64,000 nucleotides of DNA. Source: JAQVCM01 sp040403095. GTDB taxonomy: Bacteria; Bacteroidota; Bacteroidia; Flavobacteriales_D; Crocinitomicaceae. The notes beneath the pieces were generated by a model. It saw only the letters and a list, made by a program, of their open reading frames with translations. It was not told the DNA's origin and ran no database searches. Position 1 is the first letter of the stretch; each line of letters starts with the position of its first letter. Positions 31,048-38,921 of this stretch are shown here, one piece after another. The stretch is from contig JBBALI010000005.1 of assembly GCA_040403095.1 (NCBI GenBank), forward strand, positions 1-64,000. The letters are read 5' to 3'. Made by a program: the position numbers and the translations under genes.

Positions 31048-33678
31048 TTATTTAACGATAGAAATTCGAACTGTTTTGGTTTCAAAAGCTGAAGAAATTT
31101 GAAGTAAGTAAATCCCATCACTTAAGCTAGTATAATTCAATTCGAATTTAGAACCGTCTAATTGTTGGATGTTGAGTATTTTGCCGTTCAAATCCAATAA
31201 TTGTAAATTCAATTGATTTACCTGAGTTGGAAAAACCACCATAAAAATGCCATTTGAAGGATTTGGTTGAACACTAAAATTACTCATTTCTGTTTCGTTA
31301 ACAGACATATAATTATCTGTGTTGTCACAATTTTCATCGATACCATTGTTCAAGATTTCTGGAGACCCTGGATAAGCTGATGCGTTATCATCATCACAAT
31401 CAGTATTAAGCAGTGAGTATCCTATTCCTGGATCTGAGCAAAAATCGCCTGCACTTCCTTGCCCATAAGTATCTCCATCATTGTCTATATAGTAAACTGT
31501 TGTTTGTAATCCTTCGTTGGTTTGACCATTGCAATTGTTGTCAAAATCATCGCAAATTTCTGGCGCTCCTGGATAGACTGAACTTTGACTATCGTCGCAA
31601 TCAGCGTTATTCAAAACATATCCAAAACCAGGATCTTGACAAAATTCAACTCCAGACGAAACGCCATATCCATCGTTATCATTGTCTTCATAATACATCA
31701 CTGGAAAAGTTGCCGTTGGATCTGAATCATCGCAATCTCCAGAAACCAAAACGTATCCTGAGGGTGCAACACAATCAATTGTAGTTGAACTTTCATTACC
31801 ATAATTATCACCATCTAAATCTTCATACCATACAGTGGTTGGATTGATTGAACTGTTGTTGTCGTCACAATCTGAATCATTGGCAACATATCCAAACGGC
31901 ACACTGCACGCAGAAATTGTAACTGCAGGATTTCCGTATGAATCTCCATCTGCATCTGCATAAAAAATAGTTGGTTGAATGGTATTGACATTTCCTACAA
32001 TAGTTACATTGTCATTTCTCCAAGTTGCTTGAATGGATCCCATATTAGTGATATAAAACCTAAAAGTAACTTGTGAAACCGCATCAAATGTAGCAGGCAA
32101 AACAATGGTATCGGTTTTATCTGTTATTATCGGTGTTCCTGCATATAAATCGGTAGTAAAGTTATCCAAACTAGAACGTAAAGTATAAGTCGGCGCTCCA
32201 CCTGAAGCGCTAATTCGATGTGTAATAATTAATTTATTCAAATCCAATGAAAAACAATCATTTCCTGAAACTGAAAATTGATTGTATTCATTTACATCTA
32301 AAGTTGTTCCAATATTCCAGCCACTTGTACTAAAAACATTTGCGGAACCGCTGCAATTTGTTCCCAATGAGGAATAATCACTAAAAACAGCATTTGTAGG
32401 TTGCGCGGTCACGGAAAGAGCTGTTACTGGGCAAGCAGCAGCTTGCGTAAACTCATACATTCCTAAATTGGATCCAAGTGCAGAAGCATCTGAGCCAGAA
32501 CAATCTTCATCAATTCCATTATCAGGAATATCCGTTGCATTTGGATTGATATTGAAATCATTGTCGTTACAATCGAGTGAGTTTACAGCATATCCGTTTG
32601 GTAAAACACAGCCTAAAGTGGTGTTATTGATATCTCCAAATCCATCTAAATCAGCATCCAAATAATAAGTAGTATTTCCGATTCCGATAGCAGAACTTTG
32701 ATCATTGCAATCATTGCTATTTAAAACATAACCTGAAATTGGTGGGACGCAAGTATTGATGCTATTGTTGATATCTCCCAAACCATCAAAGTCTGTATCA
32801 GCATAATAAACAACTCCCGTTTGAATTGTTAAATTGATAGTCAAAATACTGTCACATAATCCAGCATTCGGAATAGTATCCGTATAGGTACCAGAAGCAG
32901 TATAAGTTTCATCGCCACTTGGCACAGTATATGAATTACAAGCAGTTTCGGTGATTGAACTGGAAGTACTACAACCTACAGTCCAAGTTAAAGAAACATC
33001 ATCAATTCCAAGTCCGTCATCATTTCCTGCATGATTGATATCTTCCCATTTGATCATTATAAAATGTCCGTTTGGAACCAAAAGATTTGGTATTGAAATA
33101 TTTGAAAGTACAGCTTGATTTGCAGTTAGATTTCCATCCAAAGCTCCAGTAGCGGCAGTATTTATTGGACTTGCGGATGTCAGTGCTGTGATTTGCGTCC
33201 AACCCACATTGGCACCAGGTGTCAAATTTGAAATTGCACCACTGCTTATTTTGTACCAAACGGTAACTTCATCAGGAGTTGTATTTCCAGCATTTCGCCA
33301 TTGCTCCAAAGTATAGCTGACGGCAAGTTGATTCAAATTGAAGCCTGAGTTATTTTGCAACAAAACACCATATGCAAAATTCAAAGCCGATGTATTGTCT
33401 GAACCAACACTGCCTAAGGCGCGTTCTGAACTTCCTGAAGAACCAAAACTATATAAGTTCCCGACTGTTGAAGATCCAGTACCAGCCTGATAAGTAGTTC
33501 CAAACCCAGATCTTTGCGCAAAATAATTTGGAATCGTACTGTTATCATTCCACGTGTTTACAGAACCAGTGTTCAAAAGTGAATTGAAATTTTGAGTTGA
33601 ATTTCCTGAAGTTGTTATATTAATTTGTGCAGATAAAGCCAGCGGCAAAAAGCACAAAGCGATTAGTTTTAATTTCAT
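31048..33678 (-). CDS. T9SS type A secreted protein with six calcium-binding MopE-type repeats
   Basis: The 876-residue product has a signal peptide (to LSAQ). Its N-terminal lectin-like region (about 20-240) carries the motif MIKWEDINHAGNDDGLGIDD. A cysteine-rich linker follows, then repeats of the form YYxDxDxDGxG...C...GY...DCDD, two before and four after a second beta domain (410-575). A MopE-like segment reads EICDDFDNNCNGQTNEG. The C-terminal type A sorting domain (about 800-876) contains VQPNPSNGIFMVVF, LLDLNGKIL and LSDGIYLLQIS. The Asp-rich repeats resemble thrombospondin type 3 calcium loops. The protein should be exported by T9SS. Ligand unknown. Confidence 0.88.
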   Translation of the reverse strand: MKLKLIALCFLPLALSAQINITTSGNSTQNFNSLLNTGSVNTWNDNSTIPNYFAQRSGFGTTYQAGTGSSTVGNLYSFGSSGSSERALGSVGSDNTSALNFAYGVLLQNNSGFNLNQLAVSYTLEQWRNAGNTTPDEVTVWYKISSGAISNLTPGANVGWTQITALTSASPINTAATGALDGNLTANQAVLSNISIPNLLVPNGHFIMIKWEDINHAGNDDGLGIDDVSLTWTVGCSTSSSITETACNSYTVPSGDETYTASGTYTDTIPNAGLCDSILTINLTIQTGVVYYADTDFDGLGDINNSINTCVPPISGYVLNSNDCNDQSSAIGIGNTTYYLDADLDGFGDINNTTLGCVLPNGYAVNSLDCNDNDFNINPNATDIPDNGIDEDCSGSDASALGSNLGMYEFTQAAACPVTALSVTAQPTNAVFSDYSSLGTNCSGSANVFSTSGWNIGTTLDVNEYNQFSVSGNDCFSLDLNKLIITHRISASGGAPTYTLRSSLDNFTTDLYAGTPIITDKTDTIVLPATFDAVSQVTFRFYITNMGSIQATWRNDNVTIVGNVNTIQPTIFYADADGDSYGNPAVTISACSVPFGYVANDSDCDDNNSSINPTTVWYEDLDGDNYGNESSTTIDCVAPSGYVLVSGDCDDSDPTATFPVMYYEDNDNDGYGVSSGVEFCQDPGFGYVLNNADCDDSQSSVYPGAPEICDDFDNNCNGQTNEGLQTTVYYIDNDGDTYGQGSAGDFCSDPGIGYSLLNTDCDDDNASAYPGSPEILNNGIDENCDNTDNYMSVNETEMSNFSVQPNPSNGIFMVVFPTQVNQLNLQLLDLNGKILNIQQLDGSKFELNYTSLSDGIYLLQISSAFETKTVRISIVK

Positions 33679-33725
33679 TTCTTAAATTTTAGCATATAAA
33701 AATAAGAAAGAAAATTTATAAATTG

Positions 33726-34697
33726 CTATTCTACCATTAAATTACATCCTCTCACATCAGAATGGTCATATCTTCCCATCAATTGTAATTGATCTTGCGT
33801 GATTTTTCCCAAATCTTGGGTAGAAATAAATGCACAAGAATACAAGTTTGCGAGGTCGATTACATTTACGCCGCCCGTTTTTTCATTTTCTAAATATCCA
33901 AAAGGATCATTGACATCACGAATCATTACTTTCATCCATTGGGGCAAATCAAAAAGTCCATTTTTATCACTGTAGGCTTGTGAAAGTAATTCACTCATAC
34001 CGTATTCTGAGGAAATAAATGGAACTTGAAAAGCTGTTTTTAGTATTTCATGCAATTCCTCTTTGCTGAGTTCTTTCCGCCTTCCTTTCATGCCACCAGT
34101 TTCAATAATTCGTGCTTTTGAAAGATTGGGTTTCAAATCAGCTAAATCAAGTAGCGCATAACTTACTCCAAAAATAACGACTTCTTTTCCCGTGGCAATT
34201 GCCTTTTCATAGGCTTGAATCAAATCTGCCAAATTCTGCAGATAAAAGCCAGAAAGTTCGTTTTTGGTGGCTTTAATTAAATGATCGACCATGTAAACCA
34301 AACTCGAATTTCCTTGTTCAATATAATTCGGCAGCAAAGCCAAAATAATTTGATTCTCTGGATTTCCAACTTGACTGATGTAACTCTTAAGAAAAGAAAT
34401 TTCATACATTTTCAAAGATTCCACAAAATGCTGGCTTCTTGCTGTGCCCGTCGTGCCACTGCTCATAAAAAGTGTTTCAACTTTTTTTGTTCTAGACCTT
34501 ACCTCGTGCGTTTTGAAAAAAGAAATAGGCAAAAATGGAATTTCTGAAATTTTTTCGGGTTCCTTTCGATTCAATTGCTTCACAAAATCGCGGTAAATTT
34601 CACAATGTTCACATTGAAATTGATAAACTTCCAAGGCTATTTTTTCAAAATCCGCTTGACCTTTAATTTCAAAAATAGCTTGCTCTAGTTTTTCCAT
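33726..34697 (-). CDS. LuxE-like acyl-protein synthetase / acyl-activating protein
   Basis: I chose the ATG at 34695-34697 (MEKLEQAIFE); the longer frame needs a TTG start. The product has about 323 residues. The acyl-adenylate-type signature FMSSGTTGTARSQHFV lies at about residue 80-95, and conserved segments of the LuxE family follow, e.g. SSEYGMSELLSQAYS near 232-247 and DLANLYSCAFISTQDLG near 285. LuxE ligates or transfers long-chain fatty acids. Non-luminous bacteria have relatives that act in capsule or lipid modification. The HEAT-repeat gene lies upstream by 22 bases on the same strand. The acyl substrate is unknown. Confidence 0.82.
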   Translation of the reverse strand: MEKLEQAIFEIKGQADFEKIALEVYQFQCEHCEIYRDFVKQLNRKEPEKISEIPFLPISFFKTHEVRSRTKKVETLFMSSGTTGTARSQHFVESLKMYEISFLKSYISQVGNPENQIILALLPNYIEQGNSSLVYMVDHLIKATKNELSGFYLQNLADLIQAYEKAIATGKEVVIFGVSYALLDLADLKPNLSKARIIETGGMKGRRKELSKEELHEILKTAFQVPFISSEYGMSELLSQAYSDKNGLFDLPQWMKVMIRDVNDPFGYLENEKTGGVNVIDLANLYSCAFISTQDLGKITQDQLQLMGRYDHSDVRGCNLMVE

Positions 34698-34719
34698 TGT
34701 AGTTTGCAAAATCTAAAAA

Positions 34720-35319
34720 TCAATCATCAATTGAGCGATCCATGTCTTTCAACAACAAAGCGATTTCGCTAATTAAATGGTCTTTTTGAGTATCTTTCGG
34801 GTAAACACCTTCGTGGTAATCTTTCAATAATAATTGTGCTTCTAGAATTGAACTTTCTTCAAATGGACCATCTAAATTTTCTAAAATTGTCAAGCATTCA
34901 AGTGTAATTAAAAAATCACCTTTGACAGCCAAGGCAATGAATTCAGACAAATGATCGCTATAATCTAGCGGACTGTTCCAAATCGTTGATAAAATTCTGA
35001 TTTGTTGGTGTGCATATTTTGGATTTCTAAGGCAATCCATCACTGTGGTGACAGCTTTTGTGCTTTTAAGACTTGATAAAAATTCAATTATTTCAGCAAC
35101 ACATTTCTCGTCTGTTTGTAAGTCAATGGACTGAATCAAAGTCTCGATAATACTATCATCTCCATACACTTGCAATGAATCTAATGCCGTTGTTACTTTT
35201 GAAGGAATTCCACTCTCAACGTCGCCAAGCAATTTTACAATTTTTAATTTCCTTTGTTTCTGTGTTACTTTTTCTTCTGACACTTTCTGAATTTTTGACA
35301 AAGGTACAAAACATCGCAT
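34720..35319 (-). CDS. HEAT-repeat-like protein
   Basis: The 199-residue product is entirely helical, with repeated helix pairs (IIETLIQSIDLQTDEKCVAE, then VMDCLRNPKYAHQQ, then ECLTILENLDGP) typical of HEAT or armadillo-like solenoids used for protein binding. It heads a two-gene unit with the LuxE-like gene. The ATG at 35319 leaves only 22 bases to the divergent gene. A TACCTTTG box on the minus strand at 35299-35306 lies inside the first codons, so translation may really begin at the GTG at 35281-35283 (MSEEKVTQKQ). I keep the outer start and note the alternative. Partner unknown. Confidence 0.72.
   Translation of the reverse strand: MRCFVPLSKIQKVSEEKVTQKQRKLKIVKLLGDVESGIPSKVTTALDSLQVYGDDSIIETLIQSIDLQTDEKCVAEIIEFLSSLKSTKAVTTVMDCLRNPKYAHQQIRILSTIWNSPLDYSDHLSEFIALAVKGDFLITLECLTILENLDGPFEESSILEAQLLLKDYHEGVYPKDTQKDHLISEIALLLKDMDRSIDD
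35299..35306 (-). promoter_or_regulatory. Candidate -7 box of the HEAT-repeat/LuxE unit
   Basis: TACCTTTG on the minus strand fits TAnnTTTG. It lies downstream of the ATG at 35319 and 16 bases upstream of a GTG at 35283, so it argues for the shorter start. Confidence 0.45.
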
Positions 35320-35328
35320 TTCAACTTG

Positions 35329-35336
35329 TATATTTG
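35329..35336 (+). promoter_or_regulatory. Candidate -7 box of the iron-type substrate-binding protein gene
   Basis: TATATTTG fits the Bacteroidota -7 consensus and ends five bases before the ATG at 35342. The transcript would be nearly leaderless from that ATG, or have a short leader if the next ATG (35378) is used. Confidence 0.5.
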
Positions 35337-35341
35337 CGAAA

Positions 35342-36433
35342 ATGAATGATTATATTCGCTCAAAGTTTGTTGTTAAGATGTCAGAAAATTCAAATCAGGT
35401 AAATTATTTCCAAAATCTAAAAAAATTCACTTTTGGATTTAAAGTATTGATGCTTTTGGTTTCCTCGACATTTTTTCAATCTTGTTTGGTCAAAGATGCG
35501 AAACCTGATAAAATTCAAACTGTCACTGTTTATACCGATTTTTTGAGTGAGAATGACAAAGAAATCTTCAAAAAATTCAAAAAATTAGAAAAAATTAAAG
35601 TGTATTTCAAAGTCTTTCCTCCTGATAGTATCCTTGAAATCATCCAATTAGAAAAATACAATTCATTTGCAGATTTGATTTTACTTCATGGTGCAGATCG
35701 ACTTTTGGAAGGCGGAAAAAGGAACTTGTTTAAACAAATCAATCCTTCAGAAATTAATCCTTCCCTAGATGAGAACTATTTTTCGAAAAATAAATTTTGG
35801 TGTGCGATTTCAAAATCTCCCATTGTAATGATTTATAATAAAAACCTTTTGAGTGGCGATACCATTAAATTTTACAACGAAATCAATCAACCAAAATGGA
35901 AAGGGAAAATCGCCTTGCAAAATGGAAAAAACTCAACTATCAAAGTTCTTGGGATTAGCATGTTGAATTTAAGATCTAAAAAACACAAAAATTTCCTTTT
36001 CAATTTAAATAAACAAGCGCAGGGAAATCCAAAAGGAGATGATTTGGCACAAATAAAAAAAATCAATGCTGTTGAAGCACAATTGGCTTTTATAGAATTA
36101 TCGTCTTTGGTTTACGCAAATCAGAAAAAGGATACGTTAAGTAAAAAATTATACCGCAATGTTTCTATTATCTTTCCAAGTCAAACCCAAAAAGGAACTT
36201 TTTACAACGTCACAGGTGCTGGAATTTATAGATATGCTAGAAATCCTGAAAACGCACAAAAATTGTTGCAATATTTGACAAGCAAAAAAGCGCAATACGC
36301 ATTTGCATCAGGCCGATTTGAATTTCCGGTTTTGACAGATGTAAAAGCAGATCCAAGGTTGCAAGAATTTGGCAACTTTAGAGGTCGTTTTGTCGCGAAT
36401 CGATTGGGAAACAAGGTCAAAAAAAAGAGTTAA
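35342..36433 (+). CDS. ABC transporter substrate-binding lipoprotein, iron(III)-type
   Basis: The 363-residue product has a long N-terminal lead with a hydrophobic segment and lipobox FFQSC near residue 48. A periplasmic-binding-protein fold follows, of the ferric-iron/SBP_bac_6 type: VTVYTDFLSENDKEIFKKF (first strand and helix), ADLILLHGADRLLEGGK, WCAISKSPIVMIYNKNLL, then the second lobe. The closing helix near NPENAQKLLQYLTSKKAQYAFAS is typical. Such proteins deliver Fe(III) or another small ligand to an ABC permease, but no permease gene is nearby. The family is recognised by layout; the ligand is inferred. Confidence 0.82.
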   Translation: MNDYIRSKFVVKMSENSNQVNYFQNLKKFTFGFKVLMLLVSSTFFQSCLVKDAKPDKIQTVTVYTDFLSENDKEIFKKFKKLEKIKVYFKVFPPDSILEIIQLEKYNSFADLILLHGADRLLEGGKRNLFKQINPSEINPSLDENYFSKNKFWCAISKSPIVMIYNKNLLSGDTIKFYNEINQPKWKGKIALQNGKNSTIKVLGISMLNLRSKKHKNFLFNLNKQAQGNPKGDDLAQIKKINAVEAQLAFIELSSLVYANQKKDTLSKKLYRNVSIIFPSQTQKGTFYNVTGAGIYRYARNPENAQKLLQYLTSKKAQYAFASGRFEFPVLTDVKADPRLQEFGNFRGRFVANRLGNKVKKKS

Positions 36434-36478
36434 CGCTCAACAAGAACATTAACTCCAACTAAAATTTAAACTCAAGAA

Positions 36479-37081
36479 TTATTCCGCATCTTCAGCAACT
36501 ACCGAAGTAACCGCAGGCAAATGTTGTTTCAATAAATTTTCTATTCCGCCTTTCAAAGTTGCAGTTGAAGAAGGACAACCAGCGCAAGAGCCTTTCAACA
36601 AAACGGTTACTACACCATCTTCAAAGCTTCTAAAATCGATTGCTCCACCATCAGTTTCTACTGCAGGACGAACATATTCATCTAACAAATCACGAATCGC
36701 ATCGTCATATTCTGAAGGCAAATATTCTTTCACTGGCCCATCTGTTTTCTTGGCTTCAACAGGTTTTGGTGCTGGCATTTGAATTAAAACATCTTTGCTT
36801 TCTGCTATCCAATTTTTGATAAATTCACGCAATTCCATGGTCACAAAATCCCATGAAAGAGATTCATTTTTGGTGATTGTGACAAAATTACTGGCGATAA
36901 ATACCCCTTTCACAAAGGGAAATTGGAACAATTGTTCTGCCAATGGAGAATAACCTTTGGCTTCAGAAGCACTAGTAAATTCAACTGATTCACCTGTTAG
37001 TAATAAATATTTATTGGCAACAAACTTCATAGTTGTTGGGTTTGGTGTCATTTCTGCGTACACATTTACTGGAACTTGCAT
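36479..37081 (-). CDS. NifU-family Fe-S scaffold/carrier protein (Nfu)
   Basis: Nfu proteins carry 4Fe-4S clusters to target enzymes. The ATG at 37079-37081 gives a 200-residue protein with an Nfu N-terminal domain (MTPNPTTMKFVANKYLL, about residues 11-90), a linker rich in Pro/Lys, and the NifU-like C-terminal domain with the cluster-binding pair GSCAGCPSS near residue 168. The length and order are normal. A longer frame begins with GTG at 37108, but a TAATTTTG box covers 37108-37115, so that start would lie at the promoter itself. It stands alone on the minus strand. Confidence 0.93.
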   Translation of the reverse strand: MQVPVNVYAEMTPNPTTMKFVANKYLLLTGESVEFTSASEAKGYSPLAEQLFQFPFVKGVFIASNFVTITKNESLSWDFVTMELREFIKNWIAESKDVLIQMPAPKPVEAKKTDGPVKEYLPSEYDDAIRDLLDEYVRPAVETDGGAIDFRSFEDGVVTVLLKGSCAGCPSSTATLKGGIENLLKQHLPAVTSVVAEDAE

Positions 37082-37107
37082 CTTTTTTTGAAAATTAATT
37101 TGTTGCA

Positions 37108-37115
37108 CAAAATTA
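37108..37115 (-). promoter_or_regulatory. Candidate -7 box of the nfu-type gene
   Basis: TAATTTTG on the minus strand fits TAnnTTTG. It lies 26 bases before the ATG at 37081 and overlaps the alternative GTG start, so it supports the ATG. Confidence 0.5.
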
Positions 37116-37229
37116 CGGATAAGATTTTTAAAAAGATTTTAATCAACTTATAAATAATATGATTTTAAAAAAAATGAAATATTAATTTTAAAATAATTGT
37201 GATTTTTTATGCTTTCTGTAATTTTTGAA

Positions 37230-37237
37230 TATATTTG
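37230..37237 (+). promoter_or_regulatory. Candidate -7 box of the small lipoprotein gene
   Basis: TATATTTG fits the -7 consensus and lies 26 bases before the ATG at 37264. A -33 TTG at the standard distance is not clear. Confidence 0.5.
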
Positions 37238-37263
37238 CTGGAACTTAATTAAATATTTTAACT

Positions 37264-37473
37264 ATGAAAAAATTTATTGCTATTGCTGCTTTAGGAGTTT
37301 TAACATTGGCTTCTTGCAAAAAAGATTACACTTGTACTTGTACTTCAACTTCTGGTGGAATTAGTGTTTCTGCTAGTACAACTATTAATGACACTAAGAA
37401 AAATGCTGAAGACGCATGTTCTGCAAAATCAGCATCTGCTAATGGAGCATCTACAACTTGTGCAATTAAGTAA
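37264..37473 (+). CDS. Small cysteine-rich lipoprotein
   Basis: The 69-residue product has a lipoprotein signal peptide (MKKFIAIAALGVLTLASC, lipobox LASC) and a short mature part with four more cysteines in a TCTCTS, DACS and TCAI pattern, rich in Ser, Thr and Ala. Two disulphides are possible. Small proteins of this kind are common in flavobacteria. It has its own promoter box and a strong terminator. The next gene codes for a thioredoxin-like membrane protein. Function unknown. Confidence 0.75.
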   Translation: MKKFIAIAALGVLTLASCKKDYTCTCTSTSGGISVSASTTINDTKKNAEDACSAKSASANGASTTCAIK

Positions 37474-37492
37474 GGCATAAACTAATTTATTA

Positions 37493-37519
37493 GGGAAGCG
37501 AAAGCTTCCCTTTTTTTTT
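37493..37519 (+). terminator. Rho-independent terminator after the small lipoprotein gene
   Basis: GGGAAGC and GCTTCCC with a GAAA tetraloop are followed by nine T residues. It lies 20 bases after the stop at 37473 and 25 bases before the next gene. Confidence 0.9.
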
Positions 37520-37543
37520 GATTTAATAATTTATATCAATCAA

Positions 37544-38224
37544 ATGAAATATTTTTTGATTTCCTTTTACGCAATTACTTCGGCACTTGTTTTATATTTC
37601 TTTAGTTCCATCGAACAATGGGTTATCAACTCCAATTTTTCTTGGACAAGTGCCAAAGTAGCACCTTATCTGCTTTTGCTCATTTTTGGAGTTTTAATTG
37701 CTCGCTGGTTCAGTAAATTCCTGATCTTCAAAATCATTTCAAACAGACTGAAATTTTTAAGACCTATTGTTTTTGTGGTAATTACTGCCATACCATTTAT
37801 CATTGGATTTGTGCTTAATCCGATTTATGAAGGAGATTTTTCTAAACAAGGAACCGAAATTCAAAATCCTGAAACCATAAGCGATTTTAGAAAAGCAGAT
37901 TTAGCTGTAATCACTATTCCAGGTTGTCCATACTGTTATCATTCAATTTCAAAGTTAAAACAATTGAAAGCTAGAAATCCTGAAATGAGAATCAAATTCA
38001 TTGTTTGCACAAGCAGTAATGATGATTTAAGAGATTATATTGCTGAAGGTGGAGAAGACATTGTTGTCAGCAAAACTAAAAACATTGAAATCCTCAGTAA
38101 AATGGCTCAGGGAAAGTTTCCAACGTTTGTGATGATTAAAAATAACAAAGCTGCGTATAGTTGGTCAAATGATCAATTTGGTTGTTTGGCTTTAGATCAA
38201 CTTGAAACCGATTTATCTAATTAA
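37544..38224 (+). CDS. Membrane protein with C-terminal thioredoxin-like domain (CPYC)
   Basis: The 226-residue product has three membrane segments (about 1-20, 40-58, 70-92) and then a soluble thioredoxin-like domain. The domain contains the redox motif GCPYC at about residue 128-132 in VITIPGCPYCYHSISKLKQL and the cis-proline segment GKFPTFVMIKN. CPYC is the glutaredoxin-type active site. Topology puts the domain on one side of the membrane after an odd number of segments. It may reduce or oxidise cysteines of exported proteins. The partner is not identified. Confidence 0.72.
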   Translation: MKYFLISFYAITSALVLYFFSSIEQWVINSNFSWTSAKVAPYLLLLIFGVLIARWFSKFLIFKIISNRLKFLRPIVFVVITAIPFIIGFVLNPIYEGDFSKQGTEIQNPETISDFRKADLAVITIPGCPYCYHSISKLKQLKARNPEMRIKFIVCTSSNDDLRDYIAEGGEDIVVSKTKNIEILSKMAQGKFPTFVMIKNNKAAYSWSNDQFGCLALDQLETDLSN

Positions 38225-38284
38225 TACCAATAATTTTTTCAATATAGCTCAATTATCATTGAACTTTTTGTAAACTAGAGCGGC

Positions 38285-38335
38285 ATTATACCAATCGTTA
38301 TTGAACTAAATTATATCCCGAAAAGTCGGGACAAT
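38285..38335. other. Intergenic hairpin upstream of the metal cluster
   Basis: TCCCGA and TCGGGA (near 38315-38332) form a short perfect hairpin without a T tract on the plus strand. Short repeated TATTGAACT sequences lie nearby. It may be a remnant repeat; I see no gene here. Confidence 0.3.
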
Positions 38336-38413
38336 TTGTTGTATTTGGTACAATTTGATTTCAAGATTCCAAGATTTAACAAAAATAAAATTGTAGCTCT
38401 CATTGAATTGCTT

Positions 38414-38421
38414 TATTTTTG
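38414..38421 (+). promoter_or_regulatory. Promoter of the HYC_CC_PP / TonB / HMA cluster
   Basis: TATTTTTG fits TAnnTTTG and TTG at 38391-38393 lies exactly 20 bases upstream, the standard Bacteroidota -33/-7 layout. The GTG start at 38426 lies four bases after the box, so the transcript is nearly leaderless. This excludes the longer frame beginning at 38336. Confidence 0.65.
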
Positions 38422-38425
38422 CGCT

Positions 38426-38860
38426 GTGAAACATTGTCGTTCAATCATCATTCTTTTCTTTGCAGTTTCTCTTTTCGTTGGATCTGTTGGAATTCATGTG
38501 TTTGAACATTTTTGTAAAGTCGACGGAACTGAATATAGTTTTTTTGTACCTTCCGCTCATTCTTGTGAGCCAGCCAAAAAAATCAAGAGTTGCTGCCATG
38601 AAAAAGTAGAAAAAAAAAGCCATTCATTCAAAGAAAATTGTTGTGAGGAAGATTTGATTTCATTCAAAATAACGTCAAATTTTATTCAGAAAGACTTTCA
38701 GAACAATCAACAATTAGCGGTCACTTCTGCTCATCAATTATTCATCTTTGAGGTAAATTTCATGCTGAGAAATAAACTAGTATGTGATTTTCCAATCAAT
38801 AGACCACCGCCCAAAAAAGGTCAAGAAATTCTTATTTTAAACCAAGTTTTCAGAATATAA
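38426..38860 (+). CDS. HYC_CC_PP-family protein
   Basis: From the GTG at 38426 the product has about 144 residues. It starts with KHCRSIIILFFAVSLFVGSVGIHVFEHFC, a membrane segment followed by a His/Cys pair. Cysteine-rich motifs (SCEPAKKIKSCCHEK, then ENCCEEDL) and the proline motif INRPPPKKGQ near the end are the features that name this flavobacterial family. Members usually precede TonB receptors, as here. The many Cys and His residues suggest metal binding, possibly copper. The longer frame to 38336 would start upstream of the promoter. Confidence 0.8.
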   Translation: MKHCRSIIILFFAVSLFVGSVGIHVFEHFCKVDGTEYSFFVPSAHSCEPAKKIKSCCHEKVEKKSHSFKENCCEEDLISFKITSNFIQKDFQNNQQLAVTSAHQLFIFEVNFMLRNKLVCDFPINRPPPKKGQEILILNQVFRI

Positions 38861-38921
38861 ATCACTGTTTATTAATGCCCAATTAATTTGGTTGAGCTAT
38901 TATTTAAACAATTTTTTATTT

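Noticed and set aside
31413..31784. Plus-strand frame opposite the MopE repeats
   Set aside because: Antisense to the repeated Asp codons and without any domain.
38315..38332. TCCCGA hairpin as a terminator of the thioredoxin-like gene
   Set aside because: Only six base pairs and no T run on the plus strand.
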